The notes below the pieces were generated by a model that worked only from the letters and a program-made list of their open reading frames with translations, was not told the origin of the DNA and ran no database searches. A stretch of DNA of 64,000 nt from Brevibacterium sp. W7.2 (GTDB lineage: Bacteria; Actinomycetota; Actinomycetes; Actinomycetales; Brevibacteriaceae), in contig NZ_CP073089.1 in the NCBI RefSeq assembly GCF_018137945.1, positions 992,001-1,056,000 on the forward strand, in the 5' to 3' direction. A program made the translations under genes and the position numbers. Shown here piece after piece: positions 33,902-42,567 of the stretch. Positions within the stretch are counted from its first letter, which is position 1, and each line of letters starts with the position of its first letter.

Positions 33902-34903
33902 ATGTTCATATGCATGAGCGCTGCGGAGCTGAGAACGGCAGGCCTGAGCGAGTACGACATTCTCAGAGCCGAGAAGTGCTGCCTGCGGCGCGTCCGCCGG
34001 GGAATCTACGTCGTCACCAAGTCATGTGCGGTGGATGCTCACCGGTTCGTCTCGAACGTCGCTGCGGATGACGCCACCGACCTCCCTCGCGAGACAGAAG
34101 GGCAGCTCAAGCGCAACGAAGATCTGCGCATCCTGGTCCGGTCGTACGTCGGCAAGATTCTGCCGCACGCGGTGTTCTCCCACCGCAGTGCGCTCATCAT
34201 CCACGGACTCGCTGTCCCCTACATCGAGCATGAGCGTGATGTGTTCGCCGAGTCAGTCCATCAACGGTGTGGTCTGCGCAGGCCGTCGATGCAGGTGAGG
34301 CGCCGCTCGCTCGACGAGCGAGACATCGTCCGTGTCGACGGGATTCCGGTCACCTCAGTCCTCCGCACTCTGTTCGATCTCGCGCGGGACTATCCGCTCG
34401 CCCTCGCTGTCGCTGCGATCGACGACGCTCTGCATCGATCGGTCATCACCGAGGCACAGCTCCAGACCTACGTCGCCGACCATCCCGTGCGCACCCGGCA
34501 GCGACGGATCGACACAGTGATGGAGAACGTCGACGGGCGTCGCGAATCGGTGGGAGAGTCGATCACCGCAGTCCGCTTCGTGGAGTTCTCCGTTCCGGGG
34601 GTCGAACCGCAGGTCGTCATCGTCGACGAGAACGGCCGGTTCGTCGCACGCACCGACTTCGCGAACAGGCAGGCCAAGGTGGTTGCCGAGTTCGATGGCG
34701 CAGGGAAGTACCACCTCAAAGGTGTGGACCCGAAGAAGGCATTCGAGCAGGAGCGGCGCAGAGAGTACGCCCTCCGCAATCTCGGATACGAGGTATTTCG
34801 ACTGACGTGGCAGGACCTCTTCGCCGCGACCCAGTTTCTCCGAATCAAAGCGGCGATCGAACGACGGACACCACCGCGGCCTGTACGCTCAACCGCAGGC
34901 TGA
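33902..34903 (+). CDS. AbiEi-like / DUF559 orphan protein
   Basis: Protein of 333 residues. The N-terminus resembles the winged-helix domain of AbiEi antitoxins (AAELRTAGLSEYDILRAEKCCLRRVRRGIYVV). The C-terminus resembles DUF559, a Vsr/PD-(D/E)XK nuclease-like fold: GESITAVRFVEF, RTDFAN, VVAEFDGAGKYH and LRNLGYEVFRLTWQDLF, with candidate active residues Glu, Asp, Glu and Lys. No AbiEii toxin is adjacent. Codon use is less GC-biased than in neighbours and flanking direct repeats suggest acquisition as a unit. ATG 33914 is an alternative start; neither has a clear ribosome binding site. Confidence 0.78.
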   Translation: MFICMSAAELRTAGLSEYDILRAEKCCLRRVRRGIYVVTKSCAVDAHRFVSNVAADDATDLPRETEGQLKRNEDLRILVRSYVGKILPHAVFSHRSALIIHGLAVPYIEHERDVFAESVHQRCGLRRPSMQVRRRSLDERDIVRVDGIPVTSVLRTLFDLARDYPLALAVAAIDDALHRSVITEAQLQTYVADHPVRTRQRRIDTVMENVDGRRESVGESITAVRFVEFSVPGVEPQVVIVDENGRFVARTDFANRQAKVVAEFDGAGKYHLKGVDPKKAFEQERRREYALRNLGYEVFRLTWQDLFAATQFLRIKAAIERRTPPRPVRSTAG

Positions 34904-34918
34904 GTGCCGCTGCCCGTG

Positions 34919-35044
34919 CTCTGCTCAATCAACAGTTAACGCGAAAATGTGGTCTCCAAAGGCCACATTTTCGCGCCAACTGCTGAGCGAGGGAGTTCGG
35001 GCTCGGGGAAGCGCTGATATTCACGCGAAATGTTGAGCGACAGC
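34919..35044. repeat. Direct repeat copy 2 with a long hairpin
   Basis: Second copy of the 33659 repeat. Inner arms 34941-34952/34963-34974 (GCGAAAATGTGG and complement) are perfect, and outer arms 34921-34940/34975-34991 pair with a few mismatches. The tail ATTCACGCGAAATGTTGAGCGACAGC matches copy 1 with one change. Confidence 0.85.
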
Positions 35045-35146
35045 GCGCCGCGCAACCTGCCCGGGCTCCCCGCTCCGCAACTCCGCACTCTTTAACTCGT
35101 CCGGGCACCCCTCGCTCTGCTAACCGCTCGGGCCCCTTCCCGGGCC

Positions 35147-37009
35147 TCAGCTGGCGGAGAACTGCGTCGCGTAGAGCTCCGCGTAGCGGCCGCCGCGGGA
35201 GAGCAGTTCGGAGTGCGAGCCGGATTCGACGATGCGACCGTCTTCGACGACGAGGATCGTGTCGGCCTGCCGGATCGTCGAGAGCCGGTGGGCGATGACG
35301 AGCGCGGTGCGCCCCGACATCGCCTGCGTCAGCGCCTGCTGGACGGCCGCCTCGTTCGTCGAATCGAGCGCCGAGGTGGCCTCGTCGAGCACGACGATCT
35401 CCGGGGCTGCGAGCAGCATCCGCGCGATCGTCAGGCGCTGGCGCTCGCCGCCGGAGAGGCGGTAGCCGCGTTCGCCGACGACGGTGTCGAGGCCGTCGGG
35501 CAGGCTCGCGATGACGGTGTGCAGCTGCGCCCGGTCGAGGGCGTCGGCGAGTTCCGCCTCGGTGGCATCGGGCTTCGCGAGGAGCAGGTTCGAGCGGATC
35601 GACTCGTGGAAGACGTGACCGTCCTGGGTGACGACGCCGACGGTGCGGCGCAGCGTCTCGGCGGAGAGCTCGCGGACATCGACGCCGCCGATCGTGATCG
35701 CCCCCTTCGTCACGTCGTAGAGGCGCGGCAGGAGGGAGGCGATCGTCGACTTGCCGGCCCCCGAGGACCCGACGAGGGCGACGGTGTGCCCGGCCGGGAT
35801 CGTGAAGTCGAGGTCGTGGAGGACCTCCTGCCCGCCGCGGGAGTCGAGGACGGAGACGTCCTCGAGGCTCGCGAGGCTGACCTGCTGCGCGCTCGGGTAC
35901 GCGAAGCTGACATCGTCGAAGCGGATGTCGAGGCCGGTCGCCGGCAGCTCCTTGGGCTGGGTCGGCTGCTTGATGAAGGGCACGAGGTCGAGGATCTCGA
36001 AGACCCGCTGGAAGCTGACGACCGCGCTCATGATGTCGAGTCGGGCGTTCGCGAGCATCGTCAGCGGCGTGTAGAGCCGGGTGAGCAGGAGCGCGAGGGT
36101 GACGACCTGACCGGCGTTGAGATTGCCGAGGACGGCCTGGGCGCCGCCGATGCCGTAGACGAGAGCGAGGGCGAGGGCGGAGACGAGGGTGAGCGAGGAG
36201 ACGAACGTCGACTGGAGCATCGCGACCTTGACGCCGATGTCGCGGACCTGACCGGCGCGATCGGCGAACTCTCGGTTCTCCGTGGCCGGATTGCCGAAGA
36301 GCTTGATGAGGGTGGCGCCGCCCGCGGAGAACCGCTCGGTCATCCGCGTCGACATGTCCGCGCTGTTCTCCGCGGCCTGGAACTGCAGGGACGCGAGCTT
36401 CCCGCTGAGCAGCCTGGTGGGAATGATGAAGAGCGGGAGCAGGAGGATCGACAGGGCGGTGACCTGCCAGGAGATCGTCACCATCACGCCGACGGTGAGG
36501 ATGAGCGAGACGATGTTCGACACGATCCCCGACAGGGTGTTCGAGAACGCCCGCTGCGCACCGATGACATCGGTGTTGAGGCGGGAGACGAGTGCGCCGG
36601 TGCGGGTGCGGTTGAAGAACGCGATCGGCATCGACTGCACGTGTTCGTAGACGGCCGTGCGCAGGTCGAAGATGAGGCCCTCGCCGATCTGCGAGGACAG
36701 GTAGCGGTTGGAGATGCTGATCGCGGCATCGGCGATCGCCAGGGCCCCGATGGCCACGGCGATCCACACGACCGTGGCGACGGGGCCGCCCCCGGTGATC
36801 GCATTGACGACGTCACCGGCGAGGACGGGGTTGAGCACGCCGATGATCGCCGATCCGACGGAGAGGGTGAGGAAGACGGCGAGCTTCTTCTTGTGCCGCT
36901 TGGCGAAGCCGACGATCCGCCGGTAGGTGCCCGGCTGGATCTTCGTGTCCGGGGTGCGCTTGTTCTTCACCGAGGTGTACATCAGTCGGTGGGCTGACTG
37001 CATGCTCAT
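35147..37009 (-). CDS. ABC exporter, fused membrane and ATPase domains
   Basis: Half-transporter of 620 residues of the MsbA/LmrA multidrug type. The membrane domain (about residues 25-340) has the intracellular loop MPIAFFNRTRTGALVSRLNTDV. The nucleotide-binding domain has Walker A GSSGAGKST (near 418), the signature LSGGERQRLTIAR (near 520), Walker B IVVLDEATSALD and the switch IAHRLSTIRQAD. ATG 37009 is chosen from conservation, with GAGGCC upstream; ATG 37003 is an alternative. It works as a homodimer. The substrate is unknown and there is no adjacent partner or regulator. Confidence 0.92.
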   Translation of the reverse strand: MSMQSAHRLMYTSVKNKRTPDTKIQPGTYRRIVGFAKRHKKKLAVFLTLSVGSAIIGVLNPVLAGDVVNAITGGGPVATVVWIAVAIGALAIADAAISISNRYLSSQIGEGLIFDLRTAVYEHVQSMPIAFFNRTRTGALVSRLNTDVIGAQRAFSNTLSGIVSNIVSLILTVGVMVTISWQVTALSILLLPLFIIPTRLLSGKLASLQFQAAENSADMSTRMTERFSAGGATLIKLFGNPATENREFADRAGQVRDIGVKVAMLQSTFVSSLTLVSALALALVYGIGGAQAVLGNLNAGQVVTLALLLTRLYTPLTMLANARLDIMSAVVSFQRVFEILDLVPFIKQPTQPKELPATGLDIRFDDVSFAYPSAQQVSLASLEDVSVLDSRGGQEVLHDLDFTIPAGHTVALVGSSGAGKSTIASLLPRLYDVTKGAITIGGVDVRELSAETLRRTVGVVTQDGHVFHESIRSNLLLAKPDATEAELADALDRAQLHTVIASLPDGLDTVVGERGYRLSGGERQRLTIARMLLAAPEIVVLDEATSALDSTNEAAVQQALTQAMSGRTALVIAHRLSTIRQADTILVVEDGRIVESGSHSELLSRGGRYAELYATQFSAS

Positions 37010-37178
37010 CGTGGCCTCATTTCCTCTTCTCGCCCCTCGGCGTCGCGTGCTCGTGATCGCGCAGCGGCCCGGGCGAAGGCGCATCGCCTCCTCGGAGATC
37101 TCAAACTGTGCACCCTGTGCAACTATTTGCGCGGCGATTCTATTTCCGAGAATCGCAGGAGATGCCCCGCCGAGGCGG

Positions 37179-38216
37179 TCAGAGCTTGCGCAGCTGCACC
37201 TTGCGGATCGTGTGGTCGGCGGACTTGTGGAGGACGAGGTCGGCGCGGCCGCGGCTGGGCAGGACGTTCTCCCGGAGGTTGGGGAAGTTGATCGAGTCCC
37301 AGATCTCCGTCGCCAGCGTCACCGCCTCGTCGTCGCTGAGCTTCGAGTACCGGTGGAAGTAGGAGTCGGGGTCCTGGAACGCGCCGTGCTTGAGCTTGAG
37401 GAAGCGGGAGACGTACCACTCGCGGATGTCGCGGGAACGAGCATCGACGTAGACGGTGAAGTCGAAGTAGTCGCTCGTCGACAGGCCCACGGTGCCATCG
37501 GGGCGGGGCCGGGCCGGCTGGAGGACGTTGAGGCCCTCGACGATGAGGACATCGGGGGAGCGGACGACCACCTCGGCGCCGGGAACGATGTCGTACGTGT
37601 GATGGGAGTACACGGGCGCGCGGACCTCGGGGGCACCGGACTTCACGGCCGAGAGGAACCGGAGGAGCCTGCGGCGATCGTACGACTCGGGGAAGCCCTT
37701 GCGTCCGCCCAGGTGACGGCGTTCGAGCTCGGCGTTGGGGTAGAGGAAGCCGTCGGTGGTGATGAGCTCGACGCGCGGGGTGTCGGGCCACCGGGCGAGG
37801 AGCTCGCGGAGCACGCGCGCCGTCGTCGACTTGCCGACCGCGACCGACCCGGCGACGCCGATGACGAACGGGGTGCGCTTGGCGTCCTGCGGTTCGAGCC
37901 CGAGCTCGTGGAGGGGGGAGAAGAACTCCCGCGTCATCTGGTGCTTGCCCTGCCGGGCGGAGACGTAGAGGTTGAGCAGGCGGGAGAGCGGCAGGTAGAC
38001 CTGAGCCACCTCGTCGAGGTCGATGCGGTCGCCGAGGCCGCGCAGCCGCTCGATGTCGCGCTGGGTCAGCGGCAGCGGCGTCGACTGCGCGAGCTTCCCC
38101 CACACCTCGCGGTCGAACTCCCAGAACGGCGAGCTCGGCTGGTCCTCGATCTTCTTCGCGGTGTTGAGTCCGGCGAGGCGGCGCGCACGGTCCAGCTGGG
38201 GGTCGACATGAGGCAT
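37179..38216 (-). CDS. coaA: Pantothenate kinase type I
   Basis: Phosphorylates pantothenate in the first step of coenzyme A synthesis. It is 345 residues, slightly longer than E. coli CoaA. Visible are [13 protein letters not shown] near residue 30, the P-loop [17 protein letters not shown] near 118, [43 protein letters not shown] and the C-terminal [28 protein letters not shown] 38216 is preferred over upstream alternatives by conservation; a weak -10 (CACAAT) lies 7 bases before it. Divergent from glmS. Confidence 0.95.
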   Translation of the reverse strand: MPHVDPQLDRARRLAGLNTAKKIEDQPSSPFWEFDREVWGKLAQSTPLPLTQRDIERLRGLGDRIDLDEVAQVYLPLSRLLNLYVSARQGKHQMTREFFSPLHELGLEPQDAKRTPFVIGVAGSVAVGKSTTARVLRELLARWPDTPRVELITTDGFLYPNAELERRHLGGRKGFPESYDRRRLLRFLSAVKSGAPEVRAPVYSHHTYDIVPGAEVVVRSPDVLIVEGLNVLQPARPRPDGTVGLSTSDYFDFTVYVDARSRDIREWYVSRFLKLKHGAFQDPDSYFHRYSKLSDDEAVTLATEIWDSINFPNLRENVLPSRGRADLVLHKSADHTIRKVQLRKL

Positions 38217-38470
38217 GGGGACAATTGTGTCATGCGTCATGTGAGGTGCCGTGCGCACCCGGTCATCGGCAGCGTCCTCGCCGAGGCGGGGGAGGCGGTC
38301 GTCACGGCCGTGCGGTCGGGCGGTCGCCTCGGTGGGATGCCCCCGTTCACACCCGCGTCGTGCCCCTGGTCACGCCCCCGCAGTGCCCCCGGTCACGGCC
38401 GCGCAGTGGGGCCGGTCACCTCGGCGGGAGAGCGGGGGACCCGGTGAGCGGTGGGCTTGACGCGGCCCAG
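38217..38470. other. coaA-glmS divergent gap
   Basis: No gene is recognised in this 254-bp gap. It contains the GCCGAGGCGG word (38276), and 38345-38430 repeats GGTCAC-CCCCCGCAGTG variants several times on a GC-rich background. Confidence 0.45.
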
Positions 38471-38476
38471 TAAAAT
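38471..38476 (+). promoter_or_regulatory. -10 box TAAAAT of glmS, leaderless
   Basis: TAAAAT lies 7 bases before the ATG at 38484 and no Shine-Dalgarno is present. It is the closest match to a strong -10 element seen in the window. Confidence 0.6.
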
Positions 38477-38483
38477 TCTGCTC

Positions 38484-40358
38484 ATGTGTGGAATCGTAGG
38501 TTATGTCTCCAGTGCGCCGGTCGCCGATGTCGACCATACTGCGCTCGACGTTGTGCTCGCCGGTCTCAAACGGCTCGAATACCGAGGATATGACTCCGCT
38601 GGAGTCGCCCTCGTCACCCCCGATGGCGAACTCGCCACGGCGAAGAAGGCAGGCAAGCTCTCCAACCTGACCGATGACCTCGAGGCGAACGAGCTGCCGC
38701 TCGCGCAGACGGGCATCGGACACACCCGGTGGGCGACCCACGGCGGACCGACCGACGTCAATGCCCACCCCCATGTCGCCGACGGAGGGCGCCTCGCGCT
38801 CATCCACAACGGCATCATCGAGAACTTCGCGCAGCTCAAGGCTCCGCTCGTCGCCGAGGGCTTCGAGTTCACCTCGGAGACCGACACCGAGGTGGCCGCC
38901 GCGCAACTCGCGAAGAACTACCGCGCCACCGGCGACCTCACCGCCGCGATGCGCGAGACCGCGCAGCAGCTCGAGGGCGCGTTCACCCTGCTCGCCGTCC
39001 ACGCCGACCTGCCCGGCACCGTCGTCGCCGCGCGCCGCAACTCGCCGCTGGTCATCGGCCTCGGCGAGGGGGAGAACTTCCTCGGCTCCGACGTCGCCGC
39101 ATTCATCGACTACACGCGCACAGCCGTGGAGATCGGCCAGGACGAGGTCGTGACGATCACGCCCGACTCGGTCGTCATCACCGACCTCGCCGGCAAGGTC
39201 GTGCCCGGTGAGCAGTTCGAGGTCGACTGGGACACCGCCTCGGCGGAGAAGGGCGGATTCTCCTCCTTCATGGACAAGGAGATCCACGATCAGCCGCAGG
39301 CCGTCGGCGACACCCTGCTCGGGCGCTTCGACACCGACGGCAAGCTCTCCCTCGACGAGATGAACATCGACGAGGCCGTGCTCAAGACGATCGACAAAAT
39401 CGTCGTCGTCGCGTGCGGCACCGCCGCCTACGCCGGTCAGGTCGCGAAGTACGCGATCGAGCACTGGTGCCGGATCCCCGTCGAGGTCGAACTCGCCCAC
39501 GAGTTCCGCTACCGGGATCCCGTCGTCAACGAGAAGACGCTCATCGTCGCGATCTCCCAGTCGGGCGAGACGATGGACACGATCATGGCCGTCCGCCACG
39601 CCCGCCAGCAGGGCGCGAAGGTCATCGCGATCTGCAACACCTTCGGCTCGACGATCCCGCGCGAATCCGACGCCGTGCTCTACACGCACGCCGGACCGGA
39701 GATCGCCGTGGCCTCGACGAAGGCGTTCCTCTCGCAGGTCGTCGCCTGCTACCTGCTCGGCCTCTACCTCGCGCAGCTGCGCGGGAACAAGTTCCGCGAC
39801 GAGATCTCGCTCATCCTCAAGGAGCTGCAGACGATCCCGGAGAAGATCCAGCGGATCCTCGACGAGGGCAAGGACCAGGTCCTCGAGCTCGCGCGGCGCA
39901 ACGAGGACGTCGGCTCGGTGCTCTTCCTCGGCCGCCACGTCGGCTACCCGGTCGCGATGGAGGGCGCGCTCAAGCTCAAGGAGCTCGCCTACATCCACGC
40001 CGAGGGCTTCGCCGCCGGTGAGCTCAAGCACGGCCCGATCGCGCTCATCGACGACGGCCAGCTCGTCATCATCGTCGTGCCGTCGAAGCGCGGCCGCGAC
40101 TCGCTCCACGCGAAGGTGATCTCGAACATCCAGGAGGTCCGCGCCCGCGGTGCGAACACCGTGGTCATCGCCGAGGAGGGTGACGAGGAGGTGCGCGAGT
40201 TCGCGTCCGAGGTCATCTACGTCCCCGAGACGACGACGCTCATGGCGCCGCTGCTGACCACCGTGCCGCTGCAGATCTTCGCGATGGAGCTCGCGACGGC
40301 GAAGGGACTCGACGTCGACCAGCCCCGCAACCTCGCGAAGTCCGTCACCGTCGAATGA
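38484..40358 (+). CDS. glmS: Glutamine-fructose-6-phosphate aminotransferase
   Basis: Makes glucosamine-6-phosphate from fructose-6-P and glutamine. It is 624 residues, standard length. The glutaminase domain starts MCGIVGYVSS with the nucleophile at Cys2 and has TRWATHGGPTDVNAHPH. Two sugar-isomerase domains follow, with ACGTAAYAGQVAKY, ISQSGETMDTIMAVRHA and KELAYIHAEGFAAGELKHGPIALI. It ends with the catalytic tail DQPRNLAKSVTVE. ATG 38484 is fixed because the catalytic Cys must be residue 2. A terminator follows at 40365. Confidence 0.97.
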   Translation: MCGIVGYVSSAPVADVDHTALDVVLAGLKRLEYRGYDSAGVALVTPDGELATAKKAGKLSNLTDDLEANELPLAQTGIGHTRWATHGGPTDVNAHPHVADGGRLALIHNGIIENFAQLKAPLVAEGFEFTSETDTEVAAAQLAKNYRATGDLTAAMRETAQQLEGAFTLLAVHADLPGTVVAARRNSPLVIGLGEGENFLGSDVAAFIDYTRTAVEIGQDEVVTITPDSVVITDLAGKVVPGEQFEVDWDTASAEKGGFSSFMDKEIHDQPQAVGDTLLGRFDTDGKLSLDEMNIDEAVLKTIDKIVVVACGTAAYAGQVAKYAIEHWCRIPVEVELAHEFRYRDPVVNEKTLIVAISQSGETMDTIMAVRHARQQGAKVIAICNTFGSTIPRESDAVLYTHAGPEIAVASTKAFLSQVVACYLLGLYLAQLRGNKFRDEISLILKELQTIPEKIQRILDEGKDQVLELARRNEDVGSVLFLGRHVGYPVAMEGALKLKELAYIHAEGFAAGELKHGPIALIDDGQLVIIVVPSKRGRDSLHAKVISNIQEVRARGANTVVIAEEGDEEVREFASEVIYVPETTTLMAPLLTTVPLQIFAMELATAKGLDVDQPRNLAKSVTVE

Positions 40359-40364
40359 CGCATC

Positions 40365-40403
40365 CTCGAGCCCGGGCCGCGCATGATGCGGCCCGGGCTC
40401 GAG
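40365..40403 (+). terminator. Hairpin terminator after glmS
   Basis: Perfect 16-base arms (40365-40380, 40388-40403; CTCGAGCCCGGGCCGC) around GCATGAT, 7 bases after the stop codon. Confidence 0.82.
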
Positions 40404-40478
40404 TCGCACACTGACCGGGCGCACGCTGATCAGTCGCACGGCACGCATTCGTGCAGGACGGCCCGCATCCGGGCCGCA

Positions 40479-40550
40479 CTGGAGAACATCCGCACTGGAG
40501 AACGTCGGACCGGAGAACGTCGGATCGAAGAACTGTCACTCTGGAGAACA
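40479..40550 (+). repeat. GGAGAAC repeats in the acpS leader
   Basis: CTGGAGAACATCCG, CTGGAGAACGTCGG, CCGGAGAACGTCGG, a decayed CGAAGAACTGTC and CTGGAGAACAGG follow at 14-17-bp spacing. Each core resembles a Shine-Dalgarno sequence; the true one, AGGGGAGG, follows just before the acpS ATG. Confidence 0.75.
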
Positions 40551-40559
40551 GGGGAGGCC

Positions 40560-40982
40560 ATGGCCATTCTGGGAATCGGCACCGACATCGCCGATGTGCC
40601 GCGCTTCGCCGAGCACATCGAACGCGTGCCGGAACTCCTCGACCGCCTCCTCACCCCTGCCGAACAGCTCAAGCGCAACGGGAAGCGCCGCACGGACGCA
40701 TCCCTGGCGGCGCGGTTCTCCGCGAAGGAGGCGCTGAAGAAGGCGATCGGGTTCCCCGGCTGGCTGCCATGGCAGTCCGCCGAGGTGGTTCCCGCCCGCT
40801 CCGGTGCCCCCTCGTTCCGCCTGCGCGGGCTCGTCCTCGAGCACTTCCGCCTCATCGGCGGCACGAACCTCCACCTCTCGATCACCCACGACGCGAACGT
40901 GACGATGACCTTCGTCATCGCCGAGGGTGAGGGGCCGTCGCTTAGCCCCGGCGTCGAGTGGGACGCGAAGCACTTCGGCTAG
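40560..40982 (+). CDS. acpS: Holo-[acyl-carrier-protein] synthase
   Basis: Transfers phosphopantetheine from CoA to acyl carrier protein. The 140 residues show ILGIGTDIADVPRF (metal-binding Asp near residue 9), the motif RFSAKEALKKAIGF (Glu near 60) and LHLSITHDANVTMTFVIAE. The ATG at 40560 follows AGGGGAGG. It lies in the glmS-to-alr region, the usual actinobacterial place. Confidence 0.93.
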   Translation: MAILGIGTDIADVPRFAEHIERVPELLDRLLTPAEQLKRNGKRRTDASLAARFSAKEALKKAIGFPGWLPWQSAEVVPARSGAPSFRLRGLVLEHFRLIGGTNLHLSITHDANVTMTFVIAEGEGPSLSPGVEWDAKHFG

Positions 40983-41062
40983 ACGCTCGGCCCGGCGCCC
41001 GCAGTCGCCGGCGCCCGCGCCCCGGGCCCCTGCGCCCCGGCGTCCGGCCGGTGCCACCGAAT

Positions 41063-41115
41063 CGAGGTCGCAAAGTGTCGATCTCCGACTCGCACATCGA
41101 CACTCTGCGTCCTTG
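41063..41115. repeat. Imperfect 20-bp inverted repeat
   Basis: Arms 41063-41082 and 41096-41115 match at 17 of 20 positions (CGAGGTCGCAAAGTGTCGAT and complement). It lies between acpS and the amidohydrolase, has no T-run, and its CGCAAAGTGTC word resembles CGCGAAGTGTC in the 12446 repeat. Confidence 0.7.
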
Positions 41116-41147
41116 AAATCGGTCCCGGAGCTCGCCGCGGGGAGGAA

Positions 41148-41153
41148 TAGACT
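41148..41153 (+). promoter_or_regulatory. -10 box TAGACT of the amidohydrolase, leaderless
   Basis: TAGACT lies 6 bases before the ATG at 41160. GGAGG at 41141 is too far for the ATG and overlaps the promoter. Confidence 0.5.
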
Positions 41154-41159
41154 CATCCC

Positions 41160-42560
41160 ATGACCTCCGCCGCCGACTCCCGCGACCCCGAATCCCCTGC
41201 GTCCGCCACCGAAGCCGCGTCCGCCGACTCCTCCGCCGCGTCCACCCCCGCGGCGGCCTTCCCGGACACCCCCGCGTCCACCACCTCGGCGGCCTTCCCG
41301 AACACCTCGGCGGAGCCCCTCTCGGACACAGCCGCAGCCGGCCTCCCCACCCCCGCCGACGCCGCGGCCATCGCCGGCGACCTCGTCGCCCTGCGCCGGG
41401 CCCTCCACGCGAATCCGGAGGTCGGCCTCGACCTGCCCGCGACGCAGGCCCTCGTCAGGGACGCCATCGCCGATCTCGACGTCGAGCTCACCGCGGGCCA
41501 CGCGCTGTCCTCCTTCGTCGCCGTCCTCCGCGGCGGCAAGCGCACCGCGGACTCGACCGGCGTCGTGCCCGCGGTCCTCCTCCGCGGTGACATGGACGCC
41601 CTCCCCATCACCGAGGCGACCGGCTTCGACTTCGCCGCGACGAACGGGAACATGCACGCGTGCGGCCACGACCTCCACACCGCCGGACTCGTCGGGGCGC
41701 TGCGCCTCCTCCACGACACGCGCGCCGAGCTGCCCGGCGACGTCGTCGTCATGTTCCAACCCGGCGAAGAGGGCTACGACGGTGCCGGGCGGATGCTCGA
41801 CGAAGGCGTCCTCGACGCGGCCGGACCGCGGGTCAGAGCCGCCTACGGCATCCACGTCTCCGCTGATCAGGACCTCGGCGTCGGCTCCTCCCGGCGAGGG
41901 TCGTACATGGCCGCGTTCGCGAAGATGACGATCACCGTCCGCGGATTGGGCACGCACGCCTCCCGCCCGGCCAGCGGCCGCGATCCCATCGAAGTCGGGG
42001 CGATGCTCGTCGGCCAGCTCCAGGAGTACGTCACCCGCCGCTTCGACATCTTCGACCCCATAGTCGTCACCGTCGGCCAGTTCAACGGCGGCACCGCCCC
42101 CAACGTCATCCCCGACTACGCCACCCTCGTCGTCAGCGTGCGCACGTTCTCCGACGAGGTGACGACCCGCGCCGAGGCGGAGCTGCCCCACCTCGTCACC
42201 ACGCTCGTCGCTGCGCACGGGCTCGAAGCCGACGTCGACTACGAGCGGATCCTCCCGCCGACGATCAACGACGACGCCGAGGCGGACTTCTTCCTCGCGA
42301 CCTTCGCCGACCTCTTCGGCGCCGACCGTACCGTCACCAGGGCGAACCCGCTGCCGGGGTCCGAGGACTTCTCCCGTGTGCTCGCCGAGGTGCCCGGCGC
42401 CTACGGGCACTTCGGCGTCGCCCTGCCCACCCTGCCCGTCGCCGAGCGCGAAGCCAACCACTCACCGCGTGCCCGGCACAGCGACGAGGGCCTGGCCGAC
42501 CAGGCGCTCTTCCTCGCCCACCTCGCCGGGCGGAAGCTCAAGCAGCTGGCGGGGGAGTGA
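41160..42560 (+). CDS. M20-family amidohydrolase
   Basis: Zinc-dependent amidohydrolase of 466 residues, of the type that deacylates N-acyl amino acids or indole-acetyl conjugates. The first ~60 residues are low-complexity Ala/Ser/Thr/Pro. The catalytic domain has RRALHANPEVGLDLPAT, LLRGDMDALPI, MHACGHDLHTAGL, MFQPGEEGYDGA and AAYGIHVSA. The dimerisation domain begins near GLGTHASRPASGRDPIEVGA, and the last metal ligand lies in REANHSPRARHSDEGL. The substrate is not deducible. It has its own predicted promoter inside the wall and tRNA gene series. Confidence 0.9.
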   Translation: MTSAADSRDPESPASATEAASADSSAASTPAAAFPDTPASTTSAAFPNTSAEPLSDTAAAGLPTPADAAAIAGDLVALRRALHANPEVGLDLPATQALVRDAIADLDVELTAGHALSSFVAVLRGGKRTADSTGVVPAVLLRGDMDALPITEATGFDFAATNGNMHACGHDLHTAGLVGALRLLHDTRAELPGDVVVMFQPGEEGYDGAGRMLDEGVLDAAGPRVRAAYGIHVSADQDLGVGSSRRGSYMAAFAKMTITVRGLGTHASRPASGRDPIEVGAMLVGQLQEYVTRRFDIFDPIVVTVGQFNGGTAPNVIPDYATLVVSVRTFSDEVTTRAEAELPHLVTTLVAAHGLEADVDYERILPPTINDDAEADFFLATFADLFGADRTVTRANPLPGSEDFSRVLAEVPGAYGHFGVALPTLPVAEREANHSPRARHSDEGLADQALFLAHLAGRKLKQLAGE

Positions 42561-42567
42561 GTCGACG

